Below are positions 1-8,760 of a stretch of 16,227 bases of DNA, piece by piece. Source of the DNA: Spirochaetota bacterium (GTDB lineage Bacteria; Spirochaetota; UBA4802; JAFGJZ01). The translations under genes and the position numbers were made by a program. The notes beneath the pieces are model-generated. The model saw only the letters and a program-made list of their open reading frames with translations, was not told where the DNA came from and made no database searches. Each line of letters begins with the position of its first letter. Position 1 is the first letter of the stretch. The DNA is taken from NCBI GenBank assembly GCA_023396615.1, contig JAEWVM010000087.1:1-16227 (forward strand). Direction: 5' to 3'.

Positions 1-656
1 GAAGCCTGAACTTCTTTAAAACGCGACTTGAGATCAAACACACGGATAAGACCTGTGTGTATTTCATCGAGGTATTTGCTGTCCCATACGATATCAGGAA
101 CATCAAAAATATAAAGATTATCAATAATTCTGTTTTTTGAATTGAGAGTCTTTCCAACGAATTTAAGCATATTTTTTTTGGAGATTCCCATTCGCCCGGT
201 TTTTTCAAGCTTGTCGGCAAATTTATTGACTGACTCAAGAAGAACATCTGCCGCCTTCGAGTAATAATCAAGCGCGACGGATTGCGCGAGATTAAGCATG
301 ACTATTTTTATGACTTCAGGTGTTATTTCAGAAACTGTAATTTCATCGAATCCGTAAACCGGCCGCTGAACATCTCCTGACTTTAGAATATAATCATCGA
401 AAAAATCTTCATGAATTATGTTCTGGCTGTAATCTTTTATCAGAGAAAGAACCCTTGTCGATTCAACATCAGACATGCCGGCAAAAGCAGCCACTCCGTA
501 ATTAAACAGATAAAGAAAGCCGCCTTCTCCGACAGAGTAAAAAAGTTCTGATGAAGAAGAATATAGCAAGTCGCCTGTAAAATCGGCTTTGAACTGCTTA
601 AGAGAAATGTTTTCAGAAATATGATATGCTGATATTTTAAGAGATTCAATTTTCAC
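1..656 (-). CDS. RMD1/YagE family protein (DUF155), partial, 3' end outside window
   Basis: The first 218 codons of a gene that leaves the window on the left. I chose the GTG at 656-654 because an AGAGGG ribosome site lies 7 bases upstream. The translation fits the DUF155 (RMD1/YagE) family: a variable N-terminal half, then the conserved core with NLAQSVALDYY, a long helix, EKTGRMGISKKN, and the FDVPDIVWD motif. Members usually end in one or two membrane segments, which would lie past the window edge. Eukaryotic relatives are mitochondrial (RMD1/RMND1, linked to mitochondrial translation); the bacterial role is unknown. It is divergent from gdhA and has its own promoter. The family call rests on motif recognition by eye, without a search. 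Confidence 0.8.
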   Translation of the reverse strand, partial: MKIESLKISAYHISENISLKQFKADFTGDLLYSSSSELFYSVGEGGFLYLFNYGVAAFAGMSDVESTRVLSLIKDYSQNIIHEDFFDDYILKSGDVQRPVYGFDEITVSEITPEVIKIVMLNLAQSVALDYYSKAADVLLESVNKFADKLEKTGRMGISKKNMLKFVGKTLNSKNRIIDNLYIFDVPDIVWDSKYLDEIHTGLIRVFDLKSRFKEVQA

Positions 657-678
657 AATCTTACCCTCTTTCCTTTAT

Positions 679-709
679 AATATAACAGACTCTTTTTTCA
701 GGTTGTCAA
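679..709 (-). promoter_or_regulatory. Putative sigma-70 promoter for the DUF155 gene
   Basis: On the minus strand a perfect TTGACA (709-704) is followed after 19 bases by TATATT (684-679), or after 18 bases by TTATAT. Transcription would start near 672, leaving a short leader that contains the AGAGGG ribosome site. The spacing is slightly long, so the exact -10 is uncertain. Confidence 0.45.
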
Positions 710-885
710 TTCATTATCGGATTCATTTTTTTAAACACTAATTGCTAAAAAGAGCAAATTATGTCTTTTATCTGTAAATCTTCTTTAAAAATTTTATCAT
801 CACTTGAAAATACCCGATGAACATTTCTTCTTAAAAAATCCGTATCTCTAAAATATTTCTTTGCAAATATAGCATCTTCAATTAT
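710..885. other. AT-rich part of the divergent intergenic gap
   Basis: Between the DUF155 promoter and the repeats before gdhA I see no complete gene. The minus strand is open from 888 to the TAG at 747-745 (47 codons, no ATG, GTG or TTG in frame). Its translation is rich in charged residues and looks more protein-like than random AT-rich DNA, so it may be the remnant of a gene. No hairpin terminator or RNA gene is evident. Confidence 0.4.
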
Positions 886-988
886 TTAACACAAACGAAA
901 CGATTGTTTTCATTATTTAACATATTTGTAACAATTGAAAATAGAGCATACTCTCTTTTCATTGACAAATTTAACATGAATTTAACAT
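886..988 (+). promoter_or_regulatory. TTAACA direct repeats and possible -35 upstream of gdhA
   Basis: TTAACA occurs at 886-891, 917-922, 971-976 and 982-987. Two pairs have an 11-base period: TTAACA 917 with GTAACA 928-933, and TTAACA 971 with TTAACA 982, each with a 5-base spacer. A 10-base exact repeat (AATTTAACAT) underlies the second pair and an 11-base exact repeat (ATTATTTAACA) links 881-891 with 912-922. TTGACA at 962-967 could be a -35 element, but the best -10 candidate (TAACAT 983-988) is only 15 bases away. The pattern resembles direct-repeat sites of PhoB/OmpR-type response regulators such as Bacillus PhoP. The regulator is inferred, not seen. Confidence 0.35.
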
Positions 989-1026
989 TCAAAGAAGCAA
1001 AGCTGCACGAAATAACGGAGGTATAA

Positions 1027-2358
<1,332 letters not shown>

Positions 2359-2382
2359 AAACAGCCAAATCAAAGATTATTT

Positions 2383-2412
2383 AAAAATCCCGGTCCTTGG
2401 GCCGGGATTTTT
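2383..2412 (+). terminator. Rho-independent terminator after gdhA
   Basis: A perfect 11-base inverted repeat (AAAAATCCCGG 2383-2393, CCGGGATTTTT 2402-2412) with an 8-base loop and a terminal T run, 24 bases past the gdhA stop. It separates gdhA from nfnAB, apart from read-through. Confidence 0.88.
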
Positions 2413-2468
2413 CTCTTTACTTAAAACAATAAAAATAAAAAAATCGATGTCAATGAATCGAGGTGTGA

Positions 2469-3326
2469 ATGAACAGGATAATTTTTAAGAAACAGCTTTC
2501 TGATGACGTTTTTATGATGAAAATAGCGGCTCCGCATATTGCCGAAGAAAGAAAACCGGGTCAATTCGTCATCCTTCAGCTTGATACAGATTTCGGTGAA
2601 AGAATTCCTCTGACAATCGCTGATGCCGATGCTGAAGAAGGTTCAGTAACAATAATTTATCAGGCAGTCGGAAATACTACACATAGACTTTCAAAGCTTA
2701 ATGAAGGCGATAGAATCCAGAATCTTTTAGGTCCTCTCGGACAACCGACCCATATTGAAAAATTCGGTTCAGTTGTGTGCGTCGGAGGCGGAATCGGAGT
2801 AGCTCCGCTTCACCCTATAGCTAAAGCTCTCAAACAGGCTGGCAATCATGTTACCGTAATAATCGGCGCAAGAAATAAGGATCTGATAATTCTTGAAGAA
2901 GAAATGAAAGCCATTGCCGATGAACTGATAATATGTACCGATGACGGATCAAAAGGTCGAAAAGATCTCGTAACGGCACCTCTCAAAGAACTCTGCGAAA
3001 AAGATCCGAAACCGGATCTCGCTGTTGCTATCGGACCGCCGATTATGATGAAATTTGCAGCACTTACAACAAAACCATACGGTGTACACACTGTAGTTTC
3101 ACTTAATACAATCATGGTAGACGGCACAGGAATGTGCGGCGGTTGCCGTGTAACCGTAGGCGGCCAGACAAAATTTGTCTGTGTTGACGGACCTGAATTT
3201 GACGGTCATCTGGTGGATTTTGACAACATGATGCTTCGCTTAGGTTCATATAAAGTTAAAGAGGAAGAAGATCATCACCAATGTCATCTTGATTTGCAAA
3301 TTGAACAGCTTCAAAAGAATTCATAA
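2469..3326 (+). CDS. nfnA: NfnA-like subunit (FAD, [2Fe-2S]) of NADH/ferredoxin:NADP+ oxidoreductase
   Basis: The 285-residue small subunit of an NfnAB/SudAB-type flavoenzyme, related to the dihydroorotate dehydrogenase electron-transfer subunit PyrK. RIPLT (45-49) is the FAD-binding motif of the ferredoxin reductase fold, and CVGGGIGVAPL (104-114) starts the pyridine nucleotide domain. At the C-terminus Asp218, Cys223, Cys226 and Cys238 match the unusual one-Asp, three-Cys [2Fe-2S] ligation known from Thermotoga NfnA. In NfnAB this subunit takes electrons from or gives them to NADH, while NfnB handles NADPH and ferredoxin. AGGTG lies just 3 bases before the ATG. The next gene begins a few bases after the stop. 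The His/Glu-rich tail (265-272) is not part of the core fold. Sulfide dehydrogenase activity (SudB) is a possible alternative name for the same architecture. Confidence 0.88.
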   Translation: MNRIIFKKQLSDDVFMMKIAAPHIAEERKPGQFVILQLDTDFGERIPLTIADADAEEGSVTIIYQAVGNTTHRLSKLNEGDRIQNLLGPLGQPTHIEKFGSVVCVGGGIGVAPLHPIAKALKQAGNHVTVIIGARNKDLIILEEEMKAIADELIICTDDGSKGRKDLVTAPLKELCEKDPKPDLAVAIGPPIMMKFAALTTKPYGVHTVVSLNTIMVDGTGMCGGCRVTVGGQTKFVCVDGPEFDGHLVDFDNMMLRLGSYKVKEEEDHHQCHLDLQIEQLQKNS

Positions 3327-3338
3327 CGGAGAATGACA

Positions 3339-4814
3339 ATGCATATAAGCGCAGAAGAATTAAAGAAAAATGCTCAATTGATTCTGTCTGATATAAAAGA
3401 TAAAACGCTTTCAAACAAGGAACGAACAGCCATTCCTTTGCAGGAAATGCCGGCACAGGATCCTAAAGTCCGCGTAAGAAACATGGAAGAAGTTGCTCAG
3501 GGATATTCCCGCGAACAGGCACTTGTTGAATCGCGCCGCTGTCTTCAGTGCGCATCTGCTCCATGTGTCGAAGGATGCCCTGTTCAGATAAACATACCTG
3601 CTTTCATCAAGGCTATAGAAGAAGAAAACTTTGAAAAATCAATCGGAATTATAAAAGAGTCCAGTCTTCTTCCCAGCATTTGCGGAAGAGTTTGCCCTCA
3701 GGAAAGCCAGTGTCAGGAAAAATGCACAGTCGGGAAGATATTCAAGGATCCTAATAAATCCGTATCAATAGGCCGTCTCGAAAGATTCGTTGCAGACTGG
3801 GAAGCTTCCGAAGCAAAAAGATCGATTCCTGAGGTTAAACCTTCCACAGGGAAGAAGGTAGCAGTCATTGGAAGCGGTCCGGCAGGAATTACAGCAGCAG
3901 CAGATATAGCAAAAGAAGGCCACGAAGTTGTAGTTTTTGAAGCATTTCACAAGCCGGGCGGAGTTATGATTTACGGGATTCCTGAGTTCCGTCTGCCGAA
4001 AAAAATCGTCGAAGATGAAATCGAAACGCTCAAAAAAATGAGTGTAACGATTAAACAGAATTTTCTTGTCGGAAGAAGCCGCACTCTAAAAGATCTTCTT
4101 GAGAAAGACGGATTCTCTGCAGTATTTATCGGTACGGGAGCCGGTCTTCCGAAATTTATGGGAATTGAAGGCGAAAATCTCGTCGGTGTGTTCTCCGCAA
4201 ATGAATATCTTACTAGATCAAATTTAATGAAAGCTTATAAGAAAGATGCCGCGGCAACTCCGATATATCCTTCCAAAAAGGTAATGGTTTTCGGCGGCGG
4301 AAACGTTGCAATGGACGCGGCGCGCACAGCTATCCGCCTGGGTGCCGAAGAAGTAAGTATTGTTTACAGACGAACTGAAGCAGAAATGCCGGCACGAATT
4401 GAAGAAGTGGCACACGCAAAAGAAGAAGGAATAATTTTCAGACTTCTCGAAAACGCTTCAAAAATAATCGGCGACGAAAAAGGCCGAGTTAAAGCCGTTG
4501 AACTGGTAAGCTTTGAGCTCGGCGAACCTGATTCTAGCGGACGCAGACGCCCTGTTCAGGTAAAAGGCAGCGAACATGTTGTTGAAGCTGACACTGTAAT
4601 AGTCGCAATCGGCAATGAGTCAAATCCATTGATCAAGCAGACAACTCAGGAACTTGAAGTTAACAAATACGGAAACATAATTGTGGATGAAAACTGTAAA
4701 ACTTCTATGGACAGAGTCTATGCCGGAGGAGACATCGTTTTAGGCGCTGCAACAGTCATTCTCGCGATGGGAGAAGGCAGAAAAGCAGCAGCTGCTATAA
4801 ACAAACTTCTATAG
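3339..4814 (+). CDS. nfnB: NfnB-like subunit (FAD, two [4Fe-4S]), GltD family
   Basis: Large subunit of the bifurcating NADH-dependent reduced ferredoxin:NADP+ oxidoreductase, homologous to the glutamate synthase small subunit. Two ATGs lie in frame at 3333 and 3339. I prefer 3339 because CGGAG (3327-3331) sits 7 bases from it but only 1 base from the other. That gives 491 residues. Cys68, 71, 76 and 80 (CLQCASAPCVEGCP) and Cys115, 119, 125 and 129 (CGRVCPQESQCQEKC) bind two [4Fe-4S] clusters. GSGPAG (178-183) binds FAD, GGGNVAMDAAR (319-329) binds NADPH, and YAGGDIVLGAATV closes the FAD site. About 25 residues before the conserved ERTAIPLQEMP stretch form an extra, probably helical N-terminus compared with a usual length near 465. 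Translated with nfnA. A plain GltD is unlikely, since there is no gltB and the partner is NfnA. Confidence 0.88.
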   Translation: MHISAEELKKNAQLILSDIKDKTLSNKERTAIPLQEMPAQDPKVRVRNMEEVAQGYSREQALVESRRCLQCASAPCVEGCPVQINIPAFIKAIEEENFEKSIGIIKESSLLPSICGRVCPQESQCQEKCTVGKIFKDPNKSVSIGRLERFVADWEASEAKRSIPEVKPSTGKKVAVIGSGPAGITAAADIAKEGHEVVVFEAFHKPGGVMIYGIPEFRLPKKIVEDEIETLKKMSVTIKQNFLVGRSRTLKDLLEKDGFSAVFIGTGAGLPKFMGIEGENLVGVFSANEYLTRSNLMKAYKKDAAATPIYPSKKVMVFGGGNVAMDAARTAIRLGAEEVSIVYRRTEAEMPARIEEVAHAKEEGIIFRLLENASKIIGDEKGRVKAVELVSFELGEPDSSGRRRPVQVKGSEHVVEADTVIVAIGNESNPLIKQTTQELEVNKYGNIIVDENCKTSMDRVYAGGDIVLGAATVILAMGEGRKAAAAINKLL

Positions 4815-4821
4815 AATATTC

Positions 4822-4868
4822 AGAAAGATGATTGCGGGTGATTTTTTAATTACCTCAGTCATCTTTCT
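4822..4868 (+). terminator. Long hairpin after nfnB, probable terminator
   Basis: AGAAAGATGATT (4822-4833) pairs with AGTCATCTTTCT (4857-4868), with one T-G pair. Inside it GGTGATT pairs with AATTACC around a TTTT loop. The downstream tract is T-rich but broken (ATTATCCATTTTTATTT), so termination may be weak or processing-related. Confidence 0.55.
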
Positions 4869-4991
4869 ATTATCCATTTTTATTTCTGAAACCTTCTTTT
4901 TTACAAAGCACAAATATGTAAATAAAAAGCATATTTTTGAAAGACAGTTTTATTCGAAAAAGTAAACTTGCGATTATTCGGAGGAGTAATC

Positions 4992-5930
4992 ATGAAAAAA
5001 GCTTCATTCAAAAAATACGCGCTTCTAGCTTTTTCGACACTTCTATTTTTCATCGCTATAGCGTCTCTATTTGTTTTTGTTCTTAAAGAAACGTCACCAG
5101 TCCCGGTTTTCATTTTCTTCGGCATAGTTCAGTTTATCTGCATGATACTTTTCGCTCTTCTTCCAAAGGGCAAAAATATTCCAAGACAAGTTTCGACAGC
5201 ACTGATAGGAATGACTCTTGCCATATTTGCCGGAATCATCGTCAGACAGAATCTTCAGATCGAAGGCTTCTTTTTCTGTGTTGTAAGCGGATTTTTCGGC
5301 GGGGCGATCGTTCATTACATGATAGGTAAAATTCTGGGACCTGTTTTTACCGGCCGCTCATGGTGTTCGTGGGGATGCTGGACTGCCTTCATCCTGGACT
5401 TTCTTCCTTACAAAGAAAACATTATATGGAAAGAAGGAAATTTTAAACACTTCAGATATCTTTCTTTTTTCATTTCACTTGCAATCGTTTTGATTCTTTT
5501 TTTAGGATTCGGCTACGTTATTCATTCTGCCGATAATGAATCCGGAGCAAGCATCAATCTCCGTGCGGTTTACTGGTTTGCAGGCGGAAACATTTTGTAT
5601 TATTTAACCGGCATAATCCTCGCGGTAAAAATGAAAGACAATAGAGCTTTCTGCAAGTACCTCTGCCCGGCATCAATATTTTTAAAGAACTTTTCGAGAA
5701 TTTCAATTTTGAAAATAAAAGGGAATAAAGACAAATGTACGGATTGCGGTGCATGCACAAAGGCCTGTCCTTCGGCAATTTTAATTTCTAAATATGTTAA
5801 AAACGGTGAAAGAGTCAAGTCAACAGAATGCATGATGTGCATGAAATGTATTCCGGCATGCCCGCAGGGAATTCTTGGAGTTTCCGCCGGACTTGATTTC
5901 TCTCTCAAAGACAAATTAAGAAACCTCTAA
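4992..5930 (+). CDS. NapH/NosR-like membrane [4Fe-4S] polyferredoxin
   Basis: A 312-residue membrane protein. I chose the ATG at 4992 because GGAGGAG (4980-4986) lies 5 bases upstream; an upstream TTG at 4968 has no ribosome site. Hydrophobic segments fall near residues 10-30, 36-57, 68-84, 93-115, 156-178 and 195-213. Two CxxxC motifs near the membrane (CSWGC 125-129, CKYLC 221-225) are typical of NapH/NosR/CcoG-type proteins. The C-terminal part holds two classic [4Fe-4S] motifs, Cys249/252/255/259 and Cys280/283/286/290. Such proteins pass electrons between the quinone pool or other membrane donors and soluble or periplasmic partners. No nitrate, nitrous oxide or cytochrome oxidase gene is nearby, so its partner is unknown; the adjacent NfnAB suggests a link to ferredoxin or NAD(P)H, by inference only. 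Confidence 0.82.
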   Translation: MKKASFKKYALLAFSTLLFFIAIASLFVFVLKETSPVPVFIFFGIVQFICMILFALLPKGKNIPRQVSTALIGMTLAIFAGIIVRQNLQIEGFFFCVVSGFFGGAIVHYMIGKILGPVFTGRSWCSWGCWTAFILDFLPYKENIIWKEGNFKHFRYLSFFISLAIVLILFLGFGYVIHSADNESGASINLRAVYWFAGGNILYYLTGIILAVKMKDNRAFCKYLCPASIFLKNFSRISILKIKGNKDKCTDCGACTKACPSAILISKYVKNGERVKSTECMMCMKCIPACPQGILGVSAGLDFSLKDKLRNL

Positions 5931-5933
5931 AAT

Positions 5934-5965
5934 AAAAAAACTCTTTCATCGGAAAGAGTTTTTTT
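5934..5965 (+). terminator. Rho-independent terminator after the NapH-like gene
   Basis: A perfect 14-base inverted repeat (5934-5947 with 5952-5965) around the loop ATCG, core CTCTTTC/GAAAGAG, flanked by seven A and seven T. It begins 4 bases after the stop and could work on both strands. Confidence 0.88.
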
Positions 5966-6136
5966 ATCGCCAAAATATCCTCTTTTCTTACTTTAGTCAT
6001 AGATGCTATTATTGATTATATCATCTATGATTTATTCAAACAGTTTGATAGTTTTGTCTTATTCGAACTTTCGGTTGATATAGAAAAAACACTTGCATTA
6101 AAAAAATATAAGTCTGAAAAGAAAGAAAGAGGATTA
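5966..6136 (+). promoter_or_regulatory. Leader region of cimA: inverted repeat and short Leu/Ile-rich frame
   Basis: The gap before cimA holds a perfect 9-base inverted repeat, TCATAGATG (5997-6005) and CATCTATGA (6022-6030), with a 16-base spacer. An ATG at 6003 opens a 26-codon frame ending at TAG 6081-6083 in which 12 of 26 codons are Leu, Ile or Val. It has no clear ribosome site, and no terminator hairpin lies between it and cimA. CCTCTTTTCTT (5979-5989) can pair, with one bulged base, with the cimA ribosome site region AAGAAAGAGG. I found no convincing -35/-10 pair and no T-box motif. A promoter must lie here if the operon does not depend on read-through. Confidence 0.3.
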
Positions 6137-7741
6137 ATGGATAGAAAAAAAATAACTATTTACGATACGACTCTTCGTGACGGGTCACAGGGAATCGGAA
6201 TTTCTTTTTCTCTTCAAGACAAGATTCGTATAGCAAGAGAACTGGATAAACTCAAGATTGATTATATAGAAGGCGGATGGCCGGGAGCTAATCCAAAAGA
6301 CACTCAGTTTTTTGAAGAAATAAAAAAAGCCGAAATCAAGCATTCTAAAATAGCCGCATTCAGTTCAACTAAACGTCATAAGTTAAAATGCGATGAAGAC
6401 CCGCTCGTTCAGGCAATGATAAATTCTGGAGCTGATGTTCTTTCAGTTTTCGCAAAAACATGGGATTTTCACGTATCCAAAGCTCTCGGAATAAGCCTAG
6501 AAGACAATCTAAATCTAATCTATGACACAATTGCTTACATGAAAGATAAAGGCTACACAGTGTTCATGGATGCAGAACATTTTTTTGACGGTTACAAAAA
6601 TAATACAGATTACGCTGTTAAAACGATATTAAAAGCAAAGAGTGCTGGAGTAGACATGGCAATACTTTGCGATACCAACGGCGGAGTTCTTCCGGATGAG
6701 ATTTATGAAATCACTAAAAAGGTTTTCGATGAATGCGGTATTCCTTTGGGGATTCATTGCCATAACGATTCCGGAACTGCTGTCGCAAACTCTCTTTCTG
6801 CATTAAAAGGGGGAGCGGTAAGCGTTCAGGGAACAATAAACGGTCTTGGTGAACGCTGCGGAAATGCCGATTTGTGCTCAATTATTCCGAATGCCATCCT
6901 AAAAATGAATTATACTGCAGATTGTTCAACTGAACTTGAAAGACTTACTGAAGTCAGCCGGTTTGTTTCAGAAACTGCAAATATCGCTCATAACGAGGCT
7001 TTACCTTTTGTCGGAGGATACGCTTTTGCACATAAAGCAGGAATTCACGTTTCAGCTGTAAACAAAGATTCAAAAACCTACGAGCATATTTCTCCGGAAC
7101 TCGTTGGAAACAAGCGTGAAGTTACAATTTCGGATCAATCCGGCAAAAGTAATTTTCTATTCAAGGCAAAAGAACTCGGAATCGAACTTTCTGACAACGA
7201 AAACATTGTAACAGAAATCATTTCCAAAGTAAAAAAACTTGAAGATCAGGGTTTTCAATTTGAGAGTGCTGAGGCTTCTCTCGAGCTTTTTATTCAGGAA
7301 ATACAGAAAAAATATTCTCCGTTTTTTCTTCTTAAAGGCTTCCGCATAATATCTGAAAAAAAAGAAGACAGCTCTTTTACCGCTTGCGAAGCTTCAATCA
7401 AGGTCGAAGTTAACGGAGAAACATCTCATACTGCAGCAAACGGTAACGGACCTGTTGCAGCTCTTGATAACGCGCTTAGAAAAGCTCTTGTTTCATTTTA
7501 TCCCGAAATTGAAGATGTACATCTTTCTGACTATAAAGTAAGAGTTATAGACAGCAAATCAGGAACAGGTTCTTCTGTAAGGGTTCTGATGGAACAGGGA
7601 AACCGTTCAGACCGGTGGACAACCATCGGCGTTTCGGAAAATATTATTGAAGCAAGCTGGCAGGCTATGGTTGACGGCATCGAATATATGCTTTACAAAA
7701 AGAAACAGGCTAAGAATAAAGAACAGTCGGAGCGAGTATGA
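6137..7741 (+). CDS. cimA: (R)-citramalate synthase
   Basis: Condenses pyruvate and acetyl-CoA to citramalate, the first step of the threonine-independent route to isoleucine; LeuCD and LeuB would complete it but are not in the window. At 534 residues it has the length of the long CimA group related to 2-isopropylmalate and homocitrate synthases. The N-terminal TIM barrel begins with IYDTTLRDGSQG (catalytic Arg14, metal ligand Asp15). GIHCHNDSG (205-213) supplies metal-binding His207 and His209, and GLGERCGNADL (237-247) is the second family signature. Roughly residues 400-525 form the LeuA-type dimerisation and allosteric domain, with NGNGPVAALDNALRKAL and SGTGSSVRVL, where feedback inhibitors bind. 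AGAGG lies just before the ATG. The stop overlaps the next start as ATGA, so translation is likely coupled. Homocitrate or isopropylmalate synthase is the alternative. Confidence 0.92.
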   Translation: MDRKKITIYDTTLRDGSQGIGISFSLQDKIRIARELDKLKIDYIEGGWPGANPKDTQFFEEIKKAEIKHSKIAAFSSTKRHKLKCDEDPLVQAMINSGADVLSVFAKTWDFHVSKALGISLEDNLNLIYDTIAYMKDKGYTVFMDAEHFFDGYKNNTDYAVKTILKAKSAGVDMAILCDTNGGVLPDEIYEITKKVFDECGIPLGIHCHNDSGTAVANSLSALKGGAVSVQGTINGLGERCGNADLCSIIPNAILKMNYTADCSTELERLTEVSRFVSETANIAHNEALPFVGGYAFAHKAGIHVSAVNKDSKTYEHISPELVGNKREVTISDQSGKSNFLFKAKELGIELSDNENIVTEIISKVKKLEDQGFQFESAEASLELFIQEIQKKYSPFFLLKGFRIISEKKEDSSFTACEASIKVEVNGETSHTAANGNGPVAALDNALRKALVSFYPEIEDVHLSDYKVRVIDSKSGTGSSVRVLMEQGNRSDRWTTIGVSENIIEASWQAMVDGIEYMLYKKKQAKNKEQSERV

Positions 7742-8760
7742 ACAGATTTTTTATATGCCTTACAATTATTCTTTTTCTCGGATGCGGCTCTTTTCAAAGA
7801 AAGTCTTCATCAGTTCATCTTTCAGATGAAGAAATATTTTCAGTTCCAAATGAAAAAATCTATGCACTCGTAGACAGAGTTGCTATTAACACAAGAAGCC
7901 GCGCAATAACCGAAACAGAAGTCAACAAACGTCTTGATATAGTTAAAAAAAGCAAAAAACTCTCCGGAGCAGCTTTAATAACAGAAAGAAACAAGATAAT
8001 CGACAAAATAATTGACGAAGCGATTCTTGAACAGATCGCAGAAGAAGAAACAATTCTCGTCAGCGATGAAAAAGTCGATAATGAAATAAAAAGAATAATG
8101 GAAAGAGCTAAAGCAAAAGATATTAACTCTTTCAAAAAGCTCATTGAAGCGAGAGAAAAAATTCCTTATGATTTCTGGAAAGAGCAACTACGAATGCAGA
8201 TTCTTGCGGAATTGGTAATGAGTATTGCTGTTGATTTCGCTCCTCCAACAAGAAAAGATGTCCAGGAATGGTATAACAAAAACAAAAATACACCTGCGAT
8301 GACTCAGGTAAACGTAAAACACATTCTTATAATTCCGCGCTCTTCCTCTTTCGCAGATGAAAAAGCGGCAAATACCCAGCTGGATGAGATACGAAAACAA
8401 ATTCTTTCAGGAGCTTCTTTTGAATCGCTTGCCGCAAGACATTCAAAAGATCCCGGATCAGCCTCCAAAGGCGGTTCTATTGGATGGGTCTTTTTAGGCT
8501 CACTTGATCCATATTTCGCAAATCAGGCTTATCAAATGCGCAGTTCAGGTGAAATTTCACCTGTCTTCAAATCATCTTTCGGTTATCACATAATTAAATA
8601 TATGGGAAGAAGAACTGCTCCTTTAGAAGAAATTGAAGACAATATTTCTAACATGATGGCAATGCAATCAAGAGAAACTCAGTTTAAGGAATGGATCAAA
8701 AAAAGAAGAGAAACTTCATCTATCTATATTTTTCTTCCGGATTACAAAGAGACTTTATAA
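7738..8760 (+). CDS. Lipoprotein parvulin-type peptidyl-prolyl isomerase (SurA/PrsA-like)
   Basis: A 340-residue exported folding factor. The N-terminus is a short signal (MNRFF plus a hydrophobic run) ending in LFLGC, with Cys16 as the probable lipidation site. Phe at -3 departs from the classic lipobox but fits the relaxed spirochaete version. Residues 40-185 are a helical SurA-N-like chaperone region rich in Lys and Glu. Residues 190-291 form one parvulin domain: VNVKHILI with His195, HSKDPGSASKGGSIGW (235-250) and FGYHIIK (281-287). It should catalyse prolyl isomerisation and hold unfolded envelope proteins on the periplasmic face of a membrane. It overlaps cimA by 4 bases, uses GGAG at 7729-7732, and its TAA shares a base with the next ATG. 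Confidence 0.88.
   Translation: MNRFFICLTIILFLGCGSFQRKSSSVHLSDEEIFSVPNEKIYALVDRVAINTRSRAITETEVNKRLDIVKKSKKLSGAALITERNKIIDKIIDEAILEQIAEEETILVSDEKVDNEIKRIMERAKAKDINSFKKLIEAREKIPYDFWKEQLRMQILAELVMSIAVDFAPPTRKDVQEWYNKNKNTPAMTQVNVKHILIIPRSSSFADEKAANTQLDEIRKQILSGASFESLAARHSKDPGSASKGGSIGWVFLGSLDPYFANQAYQMRSSGEISPVFKSSFGYHIIKYMGRRTAPLEEIEDNISNMMAMQSRETQFKEWIKKRRETSSIYIFLPDYKETL

Noticed and set aside
761..820. 19-codon plus-strand frame beginning ATGTCTTTT
   Set aside because: No ribosome site and low-complexity composition in AT-rich DNA.
4900..4928. TTTACA with TAAAAA at 17 bases as a promoter for the NapH-like gene
   Set aside because: The -10 matches at only four of six positions in an A-rich tract; not distinctive enough to annotate.
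4968..4991. TTG start for the NapH-like gene
   Set aside because: The GGAGGAG at 4980-4986 would be inside the coding sequence and is ideally placed for the ATG at 4992.
5966..6136. T-box or leucine-type riboswitch before cimA
   Set aside because: No T-box consensus (TGGNACCGCG) or antiterminator structure is visible and no terminator lies next to the cimA start.
8691..8759. Upstream in-frame ATG extending the spiro-SPASM protein by 23 residues
   Set aside because: It would sit 70 bases inside the isomerase gene, has no ribosome site, and adds residues unlike the rest; the overlapping ATG at 8760 fits the operon.
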